Both the position numbers and the translations under genes were made by a program. Of a stretch of 64,000 nt of DNA, positions 17,108-25,282 are shown piece after piece; the first letter of the stretch is position 1, and each line of letters starts with the position of its first letter. The stretch spans positions 558,001-622,000 of the forward strand of contig JAYQNS010000002.1 of assembly GCA_038144425.1 (NCBI GenBank). Reading direction: 5' to 3'. The notes beneath the pieces are model-generated. The model was given only the letters and a program-made list of their open reading frames with translations. It did not search any database and was not told the DNA's origin. Source of the DNA: Salivita marina. GTDB lineage: Bacteria > Pseudomonadota > Gammaproteobacteria > Pseudomonadales > Azotimanducaceae.

Positions 17108-17467
17108 GCGCAGCGGGAGCACTCGGGTCTATAGCACCGATCCAGCGGCTCGCTGCCCGGGCTGCCTGCGGCTGCTCGGGGCGTGCGTTTGTGCCAACCT
17201 CGCTGCTTCCGCGCCAACGGTGCCGAAGCAGGGCGTGGTGCGCGTCGGCCGGGAAACCAAGGGACGGAAGGGCGCCGGGGTGACCGTGGTCACGGGCCTG
17301 GCGTTGTCCCCGAGGCGCTGAAGGCCTTGGCGCAAAAGCTGAAAAAACGCTGCGGCGTCGGCGGCGCTGTCAAAGACGGGGTGATTGAACTTCAGGGCGA
17401 GCAGCGTGACGCCGCTTACGCCCTCCTTGAAGGTGAAGGCTTTACCGTCAAACGAGCCGGAGGCTAG
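17100..17467 (+). pseudogene. yciH: SUI1/eIF1-like translation factor YciH, disrupted by a one-base frameshift
   Basis: The 5' half, from ATG 17100, encodes TRVYSTDP, then GVVRVGRETKGRKGAGVTVV-TGL, the start of the SUI1 fold, but stops at TGA 17319-17321. The missing C-terminal half (LKKRCGVGGAVKDGVIELQG to VKRAGG) lies in the -1 frame and ends at 17467. Shifting at the CTGG near 17303-17308 restores a protein of normal spacing (20 residues between TG and CG, as in E. coli YciH). One lost G explains it. Also unusual are four Cys in PGCLRLLGACVC near the N-terminus. Decayed gene, sequencing indel, or less likely recoding. Confidence 0.8.
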
Positions 17468-17528
17468 CCCCCGGGAGGAAGAACAGGTTCGAGGGCCTCG
17501 GGGTCTCTGATACGCCGAAGCAGCGGGC

Positions 17529-18497
17529 CTAGCGCGTCGCTGCGGGGGCGCCACCGGGAATCGCGCTTGGCCTCGGCGCTTGGAGGCCTGGCCCCTCTGG
17601 CGGGTTGAAGCGAAAGCGGAAGAGATAGTCAGGTTCCGACCCCATGCGAAGGTCTGCGACCTCAAAGGCCCCATCGGCTAGGGCTCGGAGGCGATAAAAC
17701 CCGTGGGTGAACCAGCTTAGGCGCTGAAAGTCCGGATGCGCCGCCAGCCACAGGGGCGGCGCCGCGCTGCCATAGCGCCGAAAGCGCAGGGCGCCAGGGG
17801 GATCAAGCAAACTGCTGTAGCCCTCCTGATAGCTTTCCCCGTCCACCACGACGATGCGCCACAGCAGGATGTTGAGGGGGGCGGGCGTGGACAGAACGGT
17901 CCCCTCGGATGCCCCCGCCGGGAGAGCCAGCGTTCGTTCTACCCGAGCCTCGATGACTGCTTTGGCGCCTAGCGATGCCCCCAGGTAGAGGGTGGTAAGG
18001 GCTAGGCCCAGGGCGTTGGGCCAAGCTGTCCGGGAAGCGCCCCGGCGCCGCAGCCAAAGCGTTCCTCCAACGCCTAGGAGGAGGGGTAGGGTGTAGGCCG
18101 GGTCGACAATGAAGATCGACGAGAGGGATACGGGCGCCCGGGTGCTCGGCCAAAACCATTGCGTGCCATAAACGGTGAAGCCATCAAGTAGGGGATGGGT
18201 AATTAGGGCCAGGGTGCAGAAGGCCCAGCTTCGCCCGTAGCTCACCGCTGGCCCCAGCCATCGCCAAAGGGGCCAAGCCAGCAGGGGCGCAAGGAGCGTC
18301 AGTACGAGAAAGCTGTGGCTGAAGCCTCGGTGCTTGGTGAAGTCGTCCACGGCATTCCCGTAGGGAACGAGGACGTCGAGGTCCGGAAGGGTCCCCAGCG
18401 CCGCGCCGAGGGCAACGGCGCGAAGCCCAGGCAGGCGGCGGCCCAGTACCGCTTCGCCCACGGCGGCACCGAGGGCCGCTTGGGTGAGGGAATCCAT
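17529..18497 (-). CDS. DUF457-type membrane-bound metal-dependent hydrolase (YbcI/YdjM family)
   Basis: 322-residue membrane protein beginning MDSLTQAALGAAVGEAVLGR, typical of the family. Metal-ligand-like motifs are PDLDVLVPYG (about 37-46), KHRGFSHSFL (about 55-64) and ITHPLLDGFTVYG (about 100-112). Several hydrophobic helices follow; the C-terminal third is soluble. Family members are linked to phospholipid/LexA-regulated hydrolases but the substrate is unknown. It starts 1 nt after the LysE-family stop, so the two are one transcription unit. Confidence 0.85.
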   Translation of the reverse strand: MDSLTQAALGAAVGEAVLGRRLPGLRAVALGAALGTLPDLDVLVPYGNAVDDFTKHRGFSHSFLVLTLLAPLLAWPLWRWLGPAVSYGRSWAFCTLALITHPLLDGFTVYGTQWFWPSTRAPVSLSSIFIVDPAYTLPLLLGVGGTLWLRRRGASRTAWPNALGLALTTLYLGASLGAKAVIEARVERTLALPAGASEGTVLSTPAPLNILLWRIVVVDGESYQEGYSSLLDPPGALRFRRYGSAAPPLWLAAHPDFQRLSWFTHGFYRLRALADGAFEVADLRMGSEPDYLFRFRFNPPEGPGLQAPRPSAIPGGAPAATR

Positions 18498-18498
18498 C

Positions 18499-19113
18499 TT
18501 AGGTCGGATCTCCCACGATCAGTGGAATGAGGGCCAGGAGCGAGGCCGCGAACAGCCAGTTCACTGCCTTCCGCCGCTGGGGGGAAGTGATGAACCGGGC
18601 CAAAACCGTACCAAAGCAGGTCCAGGTGAGGGTAGAGATCACTGTGACCAGGGCTGCGGTGGCTGTAAGAACGGCGACCGCAGGAAGCCCTTCGGAGGAG
18701 AGAAAGGCGGAGGCGGAGCTGATGGCGTAGAGCCATCCCTTGGGATTGATCACTTGGAACAGAGCGGCTTCATGAAAGCGAAATGGCGCGCGGGGCACAG
18801 CTGCCTCTGCTCGGCCCGCTTGGGCAATGCGCCAGGCAAAGTAGACTAAAAAGGCGGCGCCGAGGTAGCGACTGAGGCGCTGAAGGTCTGGCGCCGCCAA
18901 ATAGATCGCCCCAAGACCCAAGGCGGCTCCAGTGGCCAGCGCAGTAAAGCCGAGGAGTACCCCAAGGATATGAGGAAAGGAGCGCCGAAGGCCGAAGTTC
19001 ATGCCCGACGCTGCCAGCATCAAATTGTTGGGCCCCGGCGTGATGCCCATGACCAGGGCATACCAAAACAGGGGCAGGACGGCGACGCCGGCCACCACGG
19101 GGCCTTCGACCAT
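18499..19113 (-). CDS. LysE/RhtB family amino-acid exporter
   Basis: 204-residue inner-membrane protein with six predicted helices and the LysE/RhtB fingerprint YALVMGITPGPNNLMLAASG near the N-terminus, plus FQVINPKGWLYAISS about residue 122. These exporters expel amino acids or related small molecules; the specific substrate is unknown. AAGGAGAAGG precedes ATG 19113. Co-transcribed with the DUF457 gene. Confidence 0.9.
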   Translation of the reverse strand: MVEGPVVAGVAVLPLFWYALVMGITPGPNNLMLAASGMNFGLRRSFPHILGVLLGFTALATGAALGLGAIYLAAPDLQRLSRYLGAAFLVYFAWRIAQAGRAEAAVPRAPFRFHEAALFQVINPKGWLYAISSASAFLSSEGLPAVAVLTATAALVTVISTLTWTCFGTVLARFITSPQRRKAVNWLFAASLLALIPLIVGDPT

Positions 19114-19213
19114 GACCTTCTCCTTTGCGCGGGCGGCGATGCTAGCACGGTCGCAGGGCTAGGGGGTGGGGACCGAGAGCCGAAGCGCGGGAAGAGGGGA
19201 AAACCCTTCGCCC

Positions 19214-20548
19214 CTAGGCGTTTATCCAGCTCCCATGCAGGCCGTTGGGGACCCGCACGGGCATCAGAATGGCAGCCCTGGGGCCCGCTGCTAAATCCTG
19301 GGCGTCGAAAACGCAGAGCTTGGAGCTGTCGACGACTTCGCTGGTGACGTAGACCAGGAGGTAGCCCGAATCTTCTTCCTTTCCTGCCCTGCTCGGTACA
19401 AAGACCGGTTCGCCACAGAGGGATCCGGTTTCGAAGGAAAAGGTCTCCTGCGCCCCCGACTCCATATTGAATTTTCGGATGGTTCGGGATCGGAACTGAT
19501 CGAAGCGTTCCTCCTCCAGAACTGCGACGTAACCGAACCGATAGGGCTGTCCCGTTCGCTGGTCCGCAATGCGCGGAAACTCGACGGGATCTGGACTGAG
19601 CCGTTCCTTGCTAAAGCGCCCCGTTGCGAGGTTGAGACGCCATCGGAAAAGAAAGGGTGCGCCATCCCGCGCTCCCGGTTTAAACACATGCGTCTTCGAG
19701 CAAACATCCATGACCAGCTCCGAACCGTCCTCAAAGGCGTTCATTGCATGACCTGCGGAGCAGGGGTCTATTTCAAACCATTGGACCGTCCCGTCCCCGT
19801 TTCTCGGCACGACGGCCAAGCGCGCGCCATAGGCCTCGTCCCAGCGAATGGGTAAGGCAGTCTGATTTCCCTCTCCGGTATCGATCGTGAGGGGTAGGTC
19901 CATGAAAATCGCGTAATGCTCCGTGATGTGGAAGTCATGCATCATGGTGGGTTTCTGGACTGCGATTTCTCGTGAGCACAGATGCTTTCCATCCGCTGAC
20001 ACCTTGTGGAAGGTGAGGAAGGGGGGCGTAAAGCCGTAGCCAAAAAACAGCAGCTCGCCGGTTCTCGGGCAGGTTTTGGGGTGGGCGGTCATGCTGGTTG
20101 TGAGCTTTCCACCGAAGTCGTAGGGGCCCACGGTGGTCAGGTCGTCAGCGATTTCCACGGGAAGGTGCGTTTCTTCCAGCGCCAGTAATTTCCTACCGTG
20201 AGAAACAATATGGGTATTGGCCATGGAGGTTTGAAGGTCTCCAAGCGGTGGCCGCTTGCCGGAGGACACGGCGTCAAAGTAGGCGCCCCTTACATACCGG
20301 TTCCGGTAGCTCCGCGCTTCTCCTTCATCAATCCTAACTTCGTGAATCATTCCCGCACCCAGGAACCAGTGCGGGCTGTTGCCCGCTGGAGGATTCGGGC
20401 CGATGCGCAAAAACCGTCCGCATAAATCCGGAGGCAGCTTCCCCGAGATCGGCAGTTCAAAGGCGGTGCTTTCCTCCGAGACCGGGCGGAACGCTCCGGT
20501 CATCCACCAGGGGGTGGGGCTGAGCTGCGGCGAGGTCGAATTGGTCAA
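19214..20548 (-). CDS. Carotenoid-cleavage / lignostilbene dioxygenase family enzyme
   Basis: 444-residue seven-bladed beta-propeller Fe(II) oxygenase. Four iron-ligand histidines are in place: His156 (TAHPK), His204 (MHDFHIT), His267 (SAGHAMNAFE) and His438 (GLHGSWI); the N-terminus FLRIGPNPPAG is typical. The family cleaves C=C bonds in carotenoids, stilbenes or phenylpropenes. No carotenoid synthesis gene is nearby, so a stilbene- or isoeugenol-like aromatic is as likely a substrate. It is the last gene of a minus-strand set behind TauD and SDR genes, 95 nt downstream, apparently controlled by the divergent TetR gene. Confidence 0.9.
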   Translation of the reverse strand: MTNSTSPQLSPTPWWMTGAFRPVSEESTAFELPISGKLPPDLCGRFLRIGPNPPAGNSPHWFLGAGMIHEVRIDEGEARSYRNRYVRGAYFDAVSSGKRPPLGDLQTSMANTHIVSHGRKLLALEETHLPVEIADDLTTVGPYDFGGKLTTSMTAHPKTCPRTGELLFFGYGFTPPFLTFHKVSADGKHLCSREIAVQKPTMMHDFHITEHYAIFMDLPLTIDTGEGNQTALPIRWDEAYGARLAVVPRNGDGTVQWFEIDPCSAGHAMNAFEDGSELVMDVCSKTHVFKPGARDGAPFLFRWRLNLATGRFSKERLSPDPVEFPRIADQRTGQPYRFGYVAVLEEERFDQFRSRTIRKFNMESGAQETFSFETGSLCGEPVFVPSRAGKEEDSGYLLVYVTSEVVDSSKLCVFDAQDLAAGPRAAILMPVRVPNGLHGSWINA

Positions 20549-20643
20549 GGCGTCCTCCTCCTTCGGAAAGGTCTACCGGCTCGATATCGCAGCGGGGCCG
20601 CGCTGAGGTACGGGGGTCAGGATGAACACTGCAGGCCCGGAGT

Positions 20644-21837
20644 TCATAGAAAATTGCTAGGGGTGCGATAGGGCGGCCGGATATTGGCCTTGACCCATGG
20701 CTCGCTATCCGTCCTCGGAAGGGTAAAGCTCGGCTCCCCTTTGCAGCTGATCCGATACATCAGCCTGGCGTCGCGGGGGTCCGAAATCATGCTTTTTGCC
20801 GGTGGCGCGTTATGCAAGGTCGCGAAATTGCTCCAAATGGTAACGTCGCCTGGCGCGTGCTCGTGGTCATAACGATATTTTGGCGAAAGCACATGTTCTT
20901 CCAGGGCGTCGAGGAAGGCTCGGGACTCCGCCTCGCCAAGCCCGTCGACTTCCACGGGCGCGATGTTTTTGCCGCGAGAGGCCCAGATAGGGCTATGGAG
21001 GGACTTCCGTCCGGTCCGTGGATTTTCATAAACCAGGGGAATTAGCCAGCCCTCGTCCTCCGGTCGGAGGCGCCGGCGAAGCATGACCTGCTCTAGCGCT
21101 TCCTGCTTGGCGGGCGGTAGGTCGGCAAAGGCGCCCACCGTGTCGGCAAAGGCCGTTTCGCCGTTAAGGGGTAGCTTGAGCCGGCGCTCCATCAAGGTGT
21201 TTGAGCTTTCTGGATGATAGAAGCCTGGCTCCGGGACCACATTAGGAACCCAGCTGCTGTTTGGGGCGTCGCGGCGCGTGGGTACGGATTGGACGTAAAA
21301 CATGCTTGTGGAGAGGGGGATGGGCTCGAATTCAACGTCCGTGTGCCAGTGGAGGCCGCTGGCGAGTTGTTCCGCGGCGCCGGTGCCGCTTCCCGGTAAG
21401 TTAGTCACCACGTAGACGGCAGGGCTGCTCGCATCGGCTACGCATTCGAGGGTTCCGGGGAATGCCCGATTACTAAGTGCTGCGGTTTGCTTGTCCTTTG
21501 CTAGAAGTTCTAGGGGCACCTTGTGACGGACGTGTTGCGCGTAGTTTCCGTAATTTTTTGGGTGCGGCAGGGGGGCTCCGAAGTGATTCGCGAGCCTTTC
21601 CAGGTGACGCAACGCAAAGTCCCCGTCGCCCTGCTTTGGGAAAGTCAGCAGGCTGAAGTGGTCGAGTGCTGCGACCAGCAGCTCTGCCTGATCGGGGCTG
21701 AGGCGCTGGGTTAGGTCGAGGTGGTGGAGTCGGCGTCCGAACGATCCTTCGGGCTGCAGGGGCGAGCTAGTGGCTTTGGAACCGAAAAGCGCCTTTAGCT
21801 TGCGATCAAAGGAATCGAGTATTTGGGTCCTGCTCAT
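20644..21837 (-). CDS. TauD/TfdA-family 2-oxoglutarate-dependent dioxygenase
   Basis: 397-residue non-heme Fe(II) dioxygenase, longer than TauD (about 283). Iron facial triad: His165 and Asp167 in HWHTDVEF and His342 in TLHNAPP; 2-oxoglutarate-binding Arg in RLMYRISCKG (about 358-362). N- and C-terminal extensions set it apart from sulfonate-specific TauD. The ATG overlaps the SDR stop (ATGA). Substrate unknown; the neighbours suggest sequential oxidative attack on one compound. Confidence 0.88.
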   Translation of the reverse strand: MSRTQILDSFDRKLKALFGSKATSSPLQPEGSFGRRLHHLDLTQRLSPDQAELLVAALDHFSLLTFPKQGDGDFALRHLERLANHFGAPLPHPKNYGNYAQHVRHKVPLELLAKDKQTAALSNRAFPGTLECVADASSPAVYVVTNLPGSGTGAAEQLASGLHWHTDVEFEPIPLSTSMFYVQSVPTRRDAPNSSWVPNVVPEPGFYHPESSNTLMERRLKLPLNGETAFADTVGAFADLPPAKQEALEQVMLRRRLRPEDEGWLIPLVYENPRTGRKSLHSPIWASRGKNIAPVEVDGLGEAESRAFLDALEEHVLSPKYRYDHEHAPGDVTIWSNFATLHNAPPAKSMISDPRDARLMYRISCKGEPSFTLPRTDSEPWVKANIRPPYRTPSNFL

Positions 21838-22667
21838 CGCCGGCTCCAGGTGGCTACGGAAACCGGTGGCCGAACGACGACATCGGCAATGTTGACCTCA
21901 ATAGGTTGGGTAATCGCAAACAAGATGGTGCGGGCGACATCTTCCGGGCTACAAAGGTTTTGCTTCATTTTTTGCGCAAGCTGCTCGAGAGCAGCTTCCG
22001 GGAGGTGCCCCTCCTCGGTCCGGTCCATTGCTATGCCCGCCGCCTTCGTTAACCGTTCGGAAAAGGTCGGTGGAAAGTGGCGGGCGAAATTGGTCGACGT
22101 GGCCCCTGGCATGACGTTCACCACGCGAATGGTGTCGTGTTCGAGCTCTTCCCGGAGCGTGGCGGACAAGACGTTCACCGCATGCTTAGTCGCGCCGTAC
22201 ATCCCGGTGGCATTTCGCTGTGCGGTAACCGATGAAATATTGACGATATGACCCTGGGCTTCGCAGCTTCGCATAGCCCGTACCGCAGCCTGACATCCCA
22301 CGGCTAAGGCGAGGACGTTGGTTTCCAGCATGGTCTGCCAGTGCTCGGGGTTTCCCCCTAGCAGGGTCGCCGGGTACTCCACTCCGGCGTTATTGACCAT
22401 GATGTCGAGCCGCCCCGTTTCCGCCACGGCCTGGTCCACGAGCGCGTGAACGTTCTCCGGACGTCGCAGATCCGTGGCAAGGACAAACACCCGGTGGCCT
22501 TCGGCCTCCAGTGCTGACTTCTCCTTTTCCATGGGCTCGGCCGTGCGGCCTGCGAGGAAAACCGCCGCGCCGGCTCGCGCCAGCGTTCGGGCGGTGGCGA
22601 GGCCAATGCCGCTCGACGCCCCAGTGACGATGGCGGTCTTGTTGTTAAGTGCATGGTTATTGTTCAT
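21834..22667 (-). CDS. SDR family oxidoreductase
   Basis: 277-residue classical SDR: TGASSGIGLATARTL (about 15-29), NNAGVEYP (about 91), NISSVTAQ and catalytic YGATKHAVN (about 153). ATG 22667 is chosen because GGGGGCGCT lies just before it; the upstream open frame has no ribosome site. First gene of the SDR-TauD-carotenoid oxygenase unit, transcribed divergently from tetR across a 105-nt AT-rich gap with an inverted repeat. Confidence 0.88.
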   Translation of the reverse strand: MNNNHALNNKTAIVTGASSGIGLATARTLARAGAAVFLAGRTAEPMEKEKSALEAEGHRVFVLATDLRRPENVHALVDQAVAETGRLDIMVNNAGVEYPATLLGGNPEHWQTMLETNVLALAVGCQAAVRAMRSCEAQGHIVNISSVTAQRNATGMYGATKHAVNVLSATLREELEHDTIRVVNVMPGATSTNFARHFPPTFSERLTKAAGIAMDRTEEGHLPEAALEQLAQKMKQNLCSPEDVARTILFAITQPIEVNIADVVVRPPVSVATWSRR

Positions 22668-22689
22668 AGCGCCCCCTTTTTTGATAAAA

Positions 22690-22713
22690 TGACAAATATA
22701 GTAATAAATGTCA
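22690..22713. promoter_or_regulatory. Inverted repeat in the SDR/tetR divergent promoter, likely TetR operator
   Basis: TGACA (22690-22694) and TGTCA (22709-22713) form a dyad with a 14-nt AT-rich centre, inside the only AT-rich stretch between the two divergent starts. Size and placement fit a TetR-family operator controlling both directions. Confidence 0.5.
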
Positions 22714-22772
22714 AAGCCTGCAGGGGTATGGATTTGGCTACACTTCTCTTTGGGCATCGAGAGAGCAATTCA

Positions 22773-23363
22773 GTGAGCAAAGAGGAAAAGCGTACGCGGA
22801 TACTTGAAGCGGCCTATGGAATCTTCAAGCGCTACGGATATAGAAAAACCTCCATGGAGGACATTGCGCTGGCCCTGGGGATCTCCCGGCCCTCTCTCTA
22901 TACGCATTTCAAAAACAAGGACGAGATTTTTCGAGAGGTTTCCGCGGCGCTCCATATTGATCCCTTGGAGGTCGTCGCGCAGGTTCTCGCTCTAGACCGG
23001 GCGGACGAACCGCCCTCTACGCGCGTCTTCAAGGCGCTGCTGGCGCGCCATCAACCTTTTCTGGAAGAAGTGCTGGACTCGGATAAGGGGCCTGAGCTGC
23101 AGGAAGAGTACGGTCGGCTGTGTGGCGACATCGTTACGCGATCAAATGAGCGTTTCGAGGTGTTGCTGGCGGATTTTCTCGCTCGCTTGGTCGATGCCGG
23201 AGAGCTTGATTTGGCGCCCTTTGCAGACGCCCCTCCCCAGGCAGCGACGGTTTTGAACCTTTCAGCGGCCGGGCTCAAAAAAGGGGCTCGGACCCCTGAA
23301 GCCTATGAGCTAAGGGTCCGCGGCCTCGTTGAAGCGCTCTTTCTTGGCCTGGCCCCCGACTAG
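22773..23363 (+). CDS. TetR/AcrR family transcriptional regulator
   Basis: About 196 residues. The N-terminal HTH reads RILEAAYGIFKRYGYRKTSM, then EDIALALGISRPSLYTHFKN, standard for TetR; the C-terminal ligand domain is divergent. Starts possible: GTG 22773 (MSKEEKRTR, GAGAG upstream; matches the usual length) or ATG 22728 (AGGGG upstream). Divergent from the SDR-dioxygenase-oxygenase genes and probably their repressor, with the pathway substrate as the likely inducer. Its 3' end overlaps the convergent cysN by 4 nt. Confidence 0.88.
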   Translation: MSKEEKRTRILEAAYGIFKRYGYRKTSMEDIALALGISRPSLYTHFKNKDEIFREVSAALHIDPLEVVAQVLALDRADEPPSTRVFKALLARHQPFLEEVLDSDKGPELQEEYGRLCGDIVTRSNERFEVLLADFLARLVDAGELDLAPFADAPPQAATVLNLSAAGLKKGARTPEAYELRVRGLVEALFLGLAPD

Positions 23364-25282
23364 TTTGGGTCTTCGCTCGCCTCGCCTTCGGTGGCCGCAA
23401 GGATGATGGGAAGGAGCTCCGCAACCAACGCCTCCAGGGTTTTCTGCCCTGCGGCAGCGATGAAATCTGGGGCTTCTGGAGGCTCGTAGGGGCTGTTGAT
23501 GCCGGTCATATTTGGGATTTCGCCACGCCGTGCTTTCCCGTATAAGCCCTTCACATCTCGCTTCTCACAGTCCTCTAGGGACGTGTTCACGTAGATCTCG
23601 AGGAAGTCCTTTTCCCCGACTCGCTCACGAGCCATGGCCCGCTCCCGTTGGAAGGGGGAGATGAAGGCGGTCATGACGACCACCCCCGCATCCATCATGA
23701 GTCGGGCGACCTCAGCAATGCGGCGAATGTTTTCCACTCGATCGCTATCGGTGAAGCCCAGGTCCTGGTTCAGGCCCTGGCGAATGTTGTCGCCGTCTAA
23801 GAGGTAAGTTCGGATGCCGCGCTCGTGAAGGGCGATTTCCAGGGCGTTCGCCAGGGTCGACTTTCCAGAGCCGGAAAGCCCCGTAAACCACAGCACCTTG
23901 CCCCGGTGGCCGTTTTGCCGTTCCCGCGTAGCGCGGTCGATGGCCAGGGCTTGGCGATGGACGTTCTGCGCCCGGCGCAGGCTGTGGTGAATCATGCCCG
24001 CGGCGACCGTGGCGTGGGTGAAGCGGTCGATAAGGATGAAGCTGCCCAGGGCTGGCGCCGCCTCGTAGGCCGCAAAGCTTACGGGGCGGCTGAGGGAGAT
24101 TTGGCAGCGCGCAATGTCATTGAGTTCGAGGGTGCGCGCCGCGTGATGCTCCAGAGTGTTCACGTCGATCTGGTGCTTGATGCGCGACAGCGTCGCCCGG
24201 CTGTCCTGGGTCGCCAGCTTCAAATCGTAGCTGCGCCCCGGTAGCCCCGGCTCCTCGTGAAGCCACACCACCGTGGCCTCGAACTGATCGGTCATTTCGA
24301 CCGGACCGGCGGCAGCGGTAAGCACGTCGCCCCGGGAGGCGTCGATTTCCTTATTGAGCGTGAGGGTGGCCGCGCTCCCAGCGGTCAGTTCGGGAAGGTC
24401 GCCGTCGAAGGTCACGATGCTGCTCACCTCCGCCGTTTGCCCCGAGGCGGTTACGCGAAGCGTATCCCCTACGGCCAGGCGGCCTCGGGCAAGGGTCCCG
24501 GAGAAGCCCCGGAAGTCGGAGTTTGGGCGGTTTACCAGCTGAATTGGGAAGAGGGCGCTGCCGCTCTGATCGTGCCGCGCATCCACCGTTTCCAGGTAGG
24601 CAAGAAGGGTGGGGCCCCGGTACCAGGCCATGGCGCCGCTGCGCTCTGTGATGTTGTCCCCCTTTAGGGCGCTCACGGGAATAGCGGATATGCTGGCGAA
24701 GCCGAGGGGTTCAGCAAAGGCGCGGAATTCCGCCTCTATGGTCTCTGCCGTCCCCTGATTGTAGTCGACCAAATCCATCTTATTGATGGCGAGTACAACG
24801 TGCTTAATACCCACCAGGGAAACGAGATAAGCATGGCGCCGGGTTTGCGTGAGAACGCCCTGGCGCGCGTCGATGAGCAGTACGGCCACCTGGGCTGTAG
24901 AGGCGCCGGTGACCATGTTCCGGGTGTACTGCTCGTGACCTGGCGTATCGGCCACGATGAACTTTCGACGCTGGGTAGCGAAGAAGCGGTAGGCCACATC
25001 AATGGTGATGCCCTGTTCCCGCTCCGCGGCCAGCCCATCCACCAGTAGGGCGAAGTCGATGTCGTCCCCCTGCGTGCCGTAGCGCTTGGACTCGGCGCTG
25101 AGCGCGGCCAGCTGATCATCGTAAAGCTGCTGAGCGTCCCAGAGCAGGCGGCCGATGAGCGTGCTCTTACCATCGTCGACGCTGCCACAGGTAATGAAGC
25201 GCAGAAGGTCCTGTTCCCGCTGCTCGGCGAGAAAGCTTTCAAAGGCGGCCTGGCGGTCCGCAGCCCTCATGGCGGTGGTCAT
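23360..25282 (-). CDS. cysN: Bifunctional sulfate adenylyltransferase subunit 1 / adenylylsulfate kinase
   Basis: 640-residue CysN-CysC fusion. The CysN half is an EF-Tu-like GTPase: GSVDDGKSTLIGRLL (about 33-47), DTPGHEQYTRNMVTGAST, NKMDLVDYN. The C-terminal CysC half has P-loop GLSGSGKSTLANALE (about 470) and DGDNIRQGLNQDLGFT, giving APS kinase. Together with CysD it converts sulfate plus ATP to APS and then PAPS. The ATG overlaps the cysD stop (TAATG), so the subunits are coupled. Confidence 0.95.
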   Translation of the reverse strand: MTTAMRAADRQAAFESFLAEQREQDLLRFITCGSVDDGKSTLIGRLLWDAQQLYDDQLAALSAESKRYGTQGDDIDFALLVDGLAAEREQGITIDVAYRFFATQRRKFIVADTPGHEQYTRNMVTGASTAQVAVLLIDARQGVLTQTRRHAYLVSLVGIKHVVLAINKMDLVDYNQGTAETIEAEFRAFAEPLGFASISAIPVSALKGDNITERSGAMAWYRGPTLLAYLETVDARHDQSGSALFPIQLVNRPNSDFRGFSGTLARGRLAVGDTLRVTASGQTAEVSSIVTFDGDLPELTAGSAATLTLNKEIDASRGDVLTAAAGPVEMTDQFEATVVWLHEEPGLPGRSYDLKLATQDSRATLSRIKHQIDVNTLEHHAARTLELNDIARCQISLSRPVSFAAYEAAPALGSFILIDRFTHATVAAGMIHHSLRRAQNVHRQALAIDRATRERQNGHRGKVLWFTGLSGSGKSTLANALEIALHERGIRTYLLDGDNIRQGLNQDLGFTDSDRVENIRRIAEVARLMMDAGVVVMTAFISPFQRERAMARERVGEKDFLEIYVNTSLEDCEKRDVKGLYGKARRGEIPNMTGINSPYEPPEAPDFIAAAGQKTLEALVAELLPIILAATEGEASEDPN

